DNA from: Acrasis kona
Lineage: Eukaryota > Heterolobosea > Eutetramitea > Acrasida > Acrasidae
Assembly (NCBI GenBank): GCA_026419775.2
Contig: JAOPGA020001510.1
Span: 1 to 28,726, forward strand
Length of the DNA: 28,726 nucleotides
Direction of reading: 5' to 3'
Each line of letters begins with the position of its first letter. Within the stretch, counting starts at the first letter, position 1. Below, piece after piece: positions 26,284 through 28,726 of the stretch. The translations under genes were made by a program, and so were the position numbers. The notes beneath the pieces were generated by a model that was not told where the DNA came from, did not search any database, and was given only the letters and a program-made list of their open reading frames with translations.

Positions 26284-26445
26284 CGGCAGAGGTCGTCGGT
26301 TCGATTCCGGCAGCGAATATGTTTTTAAACTTTCGTGTATTCCCCTAACTAATGATTTTGCATTCTAAACGCTTTTTGTTAAAGGTTGGGTTGACAAAAA
26401 ATGGAGGCAACATGATTCTCAATGGAACTCTCATTCCATTTCATG

Positions 26446-27239
26446 TGTGACCAAAAATAACTTCTCAGTTCAGCGACAGACTTCAAGTATCAAAATACAA
26501 TCTAAACACGACTTTGGAATACATATAACAAATTTATTTCATGCTTAGCTTGAATCTTTCGGGTTCTTTCTAGCGTACATGTATGCATTTATCATCCCCT
26601 TGAACTGTACTCCAGGCATAAATTGGGTTTGGTCCAGGCCTAAAGTCTTTGCCATTCTTGAAGCAAATGATTGGCAATTAATGGTTCCACTCCAAAGTAC
26701 CACGTGTGGACAAGTCTTCTCATCACAACCTGTCAATTCACAATATTGCACTTTTCCATCTTCTTCACACATTTTATTAAATAGTGTATCGGCAAGCTCA
26801 TAAAAATGTGAGGATATATCTATGAATTTACGACCCTCCTTTGCTCTAATGTTGCTCAAGTCCACCACTCCCAAATCATAGAACCTCCTTAGCTTAGGAT
26901 CATTCTTGTACACACCATGGCTTCTTCCTGATAGATAAATGATGTGACTGTCATCGACTCTGACAATTGGGTGTTTGGATCTTAGGTGTATGTGGTAGCC
27001 TCTCAAAGCTTCTTCGTCCGTGTGTCCCATTATATCTATCATCATCACTGCGTGTCTGTCACAATATCCACTTGCAACGTCCTTGATTGGATCCCCGTAC
27101 ATGAGAATGTAGACACGACCTCTCTGTTCCAGATCAATAGTCTTAAACTTTCCATGATAATCAAATCCAGGCATCTTGGTAGGTTCTAGATCGAAATCGT
27201 CTTTTTTGTGTTTTATTAAAAGCGACCACATGACCAGAT
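26446..27239. repeat. direct repeat, copy 2 (pair at 20437-21195)
   Basis: Same orientation as copy 1, about 6.0 kb away. The shared 3' flank is interrupted by about 40 bp found only here (about 26477-26514). Confidence 0.85.
26545..27231 (-). CDS. unknown 228-aa protein, permuted papain-fold-like; copy 2 of a duplicated gene
   Basis: 228 residues from ATG 27229-27231, in the same position as in copy 1 at 20502-21188. All candidate active-site and cysteine residues are kept (H60, C186, CELTGCDEKTC). Changes cluster in three places: residues 26-32, the GGG loop at 102-104 (RS replaces GG), and scattered Lys/Glu swaps after 144. Both copies are intact, so both are probably functional. Upstream sequence diverges abruptly about 8 bp before the ATG, so the two copies are likely driven by different promoters. 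Confidence 0.75.
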   Translation of the reverse strand: MWSLLIKHKKDDFDLEPTKMPGFDYHGKFKTIDLEQRGRVYILMYGDPIKDVASGYCDRHAVMMIDIMGHTDEEALRGYHIHLRSKHPIVRVDDSHIIYLSGRSHGVYKNDPKLRRFYDLGVVDLSNIRAKEGRKFIDISSHFYELADTLFNKMCEEDGKVQYCELTGCDEKTCPHVVLWSGTINCQSFASRMAKTLGLDQTQFMPGVQFKGMINAYMYARKNPKDSS

Positions 27240-27559
27240 GTTTTTGGTTCAAATCACCATTACAAAAGCACAATCAAAGCTCTTCAAAATCAAATCGACG
27301 AACAACACCACAGATAACAAAAAAATGGTAAAATTTTGATGTTTTGGCAATATTTACAATGTGTTCGTTCGGAAGTCTAAGAATCGAAAACGCGCTGCTA
27401 TATTAATTATTAGTTTTGAATAAAAGTTCAAACCTTTATTATTAGACTTGGTCCCTTGAATTGTTCAGCACGATCAACCATGTTAAGACTGTTAACTCAT
27501 GCTGATCGTGTTAAGACTGCTTAAACTCAAATAAAATTCAAAAAAAAATGTTTATTTAT
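27232..27559. other. intergenic between copy 2 and the SP/TP-rich gene
   Basis: This holds a small repeat of GTTAAGACTG (about 27482 and 27508), each next to a CTGATCGTG/CACGATCA word in opposite orientation. The AATAAA-type signal of the next gene (TTTATT near 27550) lies at its right end. No gene is seen. Confidence 0.4.
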
Positions 27560-28220
27560 CTACAGAACTTGACTGAACGTATTCATGTACGACTCTTCGA
27601 CCTCAGGAGCAACGGTTCTAGAAATAACAAACCCTTCAAACTCTCTTCCGGGCTTTTTCTGATATAAAGCGAACGAGCTTTCATCACTATTGGCGTCATC
27701 AGGAACTTTGATTGTGATGGACTGGTCGAACTTGACCTCAGAGTCACAAACACTTTCTTCTAGACCGTACCCCTCTGGAATAGAGTCCTTCAAATCATTG
27801 ATCTGAAGTGAGACTGTGAATGTGTCAAATACACCTTTTTTCTGATATCTATTTCTTGAAAACCTGTATCTGAAGTGATGATGGCTTGGAAACAGGGGTA
27901 TATTTTTCTGGTGCAGTATACCTTTTAAATGCAATTTTTATTGTAGACGCATTTGTAACCGATTCGGGTCTGCTTGTTCTCTTTTCTGGAGAAACTACAA
28001 TAATGTCAGAACTGCGACGAGATGGTGATGACATGTCCAACCGACGAGTAGTGCTTGCCCTCTGTGTTGATGTTTGGCTTTTCAACAATGGTGGAGTTTT
28101 GGATATGGGGCTGTGGTTCCAAGGGGAAAATTGTGCTCCAAGTGGTGACTTGATTGGAGAGAATATTGGTGGTGATTGGGGCTGTGTGTTGAGTTGAGGA
28201 GAATTTTGTTTAGTGGCCAC
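27560..28220 (-). CDS. disordered SP/TP-rich protein, unknown, at least two exons
   Basis: Exon A (about 28220 to 27865) encodes a Ser/Pro-rich disordered region with about ten S/T-P sites (QSPPIFSPIKSPLG, SPWNHSPISKTPP, VSPEKR, YTPV), typical of proteins phosphorylated by CDKs or MAPKs. Exon B (about 27842 to 27560) is acidic and more ordered (VFDTFTVSLQINDLKD, then EFEGFVISRTVAPEVEESYM). They join in phase through a 22-nt GT-AG intron (27843-27864) or a longer one of about 50 nt; several donors are possible. No ATG is found at the 5' end; the open frame begins at a GTG, and an in-frame stop lies just upstream, so a 5' exon is probably missing. AATAAA follows the stop at 27560. It could be a substrate of the MAPK-like kinase in this window, but that is only a thought. 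Confidence 0.6.
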
Positions 28221-28316
28221 AACTTGTCACTCCATCACTCTGCTGTCATACCATCTCCAAAATGTTGTTCGTTACTATTATAATACCAAAAATTGTTTCG
28301 GTTTACCGACAATAAA

Positions 28317-28726
28317 ATGATGGATGGGTGTCAGTTGCGAGAAGTGGTTTGTGAATTAACAAATGCCTCCATATCATAAAAACTTCTATACAAGATTTTA
28401 GAATCTTTCACAAGAATATTCGAGTCAAGGGGTAAAAGACAATTTAGTGAATCTATAGGGACTTGGCCAGAGTTGTTAGGATTTTTATTAGAAGTATTGC
28501 ACACACATGATGTTACAGCTCGTGATCTCATTTTAACATCACATTTTTTAAAGGTCTACCCTACATCAAGAACAGTACTTCTGCAAGTTAGGTTGAATTA
28601 TGAAACATATTCAGAGATAATATGGAAGACAATGGCCAAAGTAGTCCAGCATTGCATGCCTGTGGTAAGACAACATAAATTTTAAATCCTGCTAACCTAC
28701 AAAAAGTTTGATTTTGATGGACGTTT
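28317..28726 (+). CDS. 5' part of an unknown helical protein, continues past the window
   Basis: ATG at 28317. A plausible structure is exon 28317-28346, a 48-nt intron 28347-28394 (which removes an in-frame stop), exon 28395-28664, a 42-nt intron 28665-28706 with GTAAGA donor and TGCTAAC branch-like motif, and a further exon from 28707. The main exon reads FTRIFESRGKRQFSESIG, then ELLGFLLEVLHTHDVTARDL and IIWKTMAKVVQHCMPVV: an all-helical protein, faintly cyclin- or HEAT-like, but not assignable. A minus-strand frame (28331-28531) competes; the good intron favours the plus strand. It is divergent from the SP/TP-rich gene about 100 bp away. Confidence 0.5.

Larger units (their letters stand above)
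26218..26319 (+). tRNA. tRNA-Val (AAC) with a D-loop insertion and a 37/38 intron
   Basis: Acceptor GTTCGCT (26218-26224) pairs with AGCGAAT (26312-26318, one G-T); discriminator A26319. Anticodon stem CTGCT/GGCAG (26262-26266 with 26285-26289); anticodon AAC at 26269-26271. T-arm GTCGG-TTCGATT-CCGGC (26295-26311). An 11-nt intron follows A37 (26273-26283). The D-stem is weak (TATC against TATA, three pairs) and the D-loop is 26 nt, about 17 more than normal. TTTTT at 26322-26326 terminates. The weak D-stem lowers confidence that it is functional. Confidence 0.78.

Noticed and set aside
27241-27270. GGTTCAAATC word resembling a tRNA T-loop
   Set aside because: The flanking bases do not pair as a T-stem and no acceptor or anticodon arms are found.
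28331-28531. Minus-strand 66-codon frame opposite the last gene
   Set aside because: The plus strand has a longer protein-like exon followed by a consensus intron, so this is more likely a shadow, though not excluded.
1-28726. CRISPR array, rRNA gene or bacterial operon
   Set aside because: There are no regularly spaced repeats, no rRNA core sequences, and the introns, poly(A) signals and Pol III tRNA terminators show nuclear eukaryotic DNA.

Overview
The window is nuclear DNA of a free-living eukaryotic microbe with a compact, AT-rich genome. Genes sit close together on both strands. Introns are GT-AG and mostly 36-43 nt, often with a CTAAC/TAAC branch-like motif (a perfect TACTAAC in the ECHDC3-like gene). 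AATAAA poly(A) signals lie just after many stop codons, and four tRNA genes end in T-runs typical of Pol III terminators. A MAP-kinase-like kinase, an RGS domain, a formin FH2 domain, a CAP domain, mitochondrial COQ9 and ECHDC3 homologues and secreted hydrolases suggest an amoeboid or flagellate protist. A heterolobosean-type discoban is my guess, but nothing here proves the lineage.

Layout. 1-1.6 kb holds only weak minus-strand exon candidates. 1.6-9.6 kb is a dense gene run: GT28/MGDG-synthase-like glycosyltransferase (+), COQ9 (+, five exons), an FH2 protein with a signal peptide (+), a SAM-like protein (+), a small unknown gene (-), a MAPK-like kinase (+) and a J-domain membrane protein (-); the last two genes overlap at their stop codons. 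10-12.8 kb holds tRNA-Tyr, a secreted sedolisin (S53)-CAP fusion (-) and tRNA-Glu(CTC). 13.2-19.4 kb holds ECHDC3-like (+), a small unknown ORF (-), a peroxiredoxin-like/RGS fusion (+), a tiny secreted Cys-rich protein (-), a FolD/MTHFD-type enzyme (-) and a GH46 chitosanase (+). 19.5-20.3 kb is a decayed repeat-bounded element with a tyrosine-recombinase-like fragment. 20.4-27.3 kb is bracketed by two direct copies of a 228-aa protein that looks like a permuted papain-fold (NlpC/P60, LRAT or PPPDE-like) enzyme; between them lie several lineage-specific genes, a six-helix membrane protein, tRNA-Glu(TTC) and tRNA-Val. 27.5 kb to the end holds an SP/TP-rich protein (-) and the start of another gene (+).

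The most striking signal is in the tRNAs. All four tRNA genes carry an extra 10-17 nt inside the D-loop. tRNA-Tyr and tRNA-Val also have very short introns at the canonical 37/38 site, and tRNA-Glu(CTC) has a second insertion inside the T-loop. In three D-loop cases and the T-loop case the insertion can form a bulge-helix-bulge-like structure. Cutting at the usual bulge positions restores a normal-length D-loop in Tyr and Glu(CTC), and a consensus TTCGATT T-loop in Glu(CTC). This looks like a genome-wide habit of non-canonical tRNA introns.
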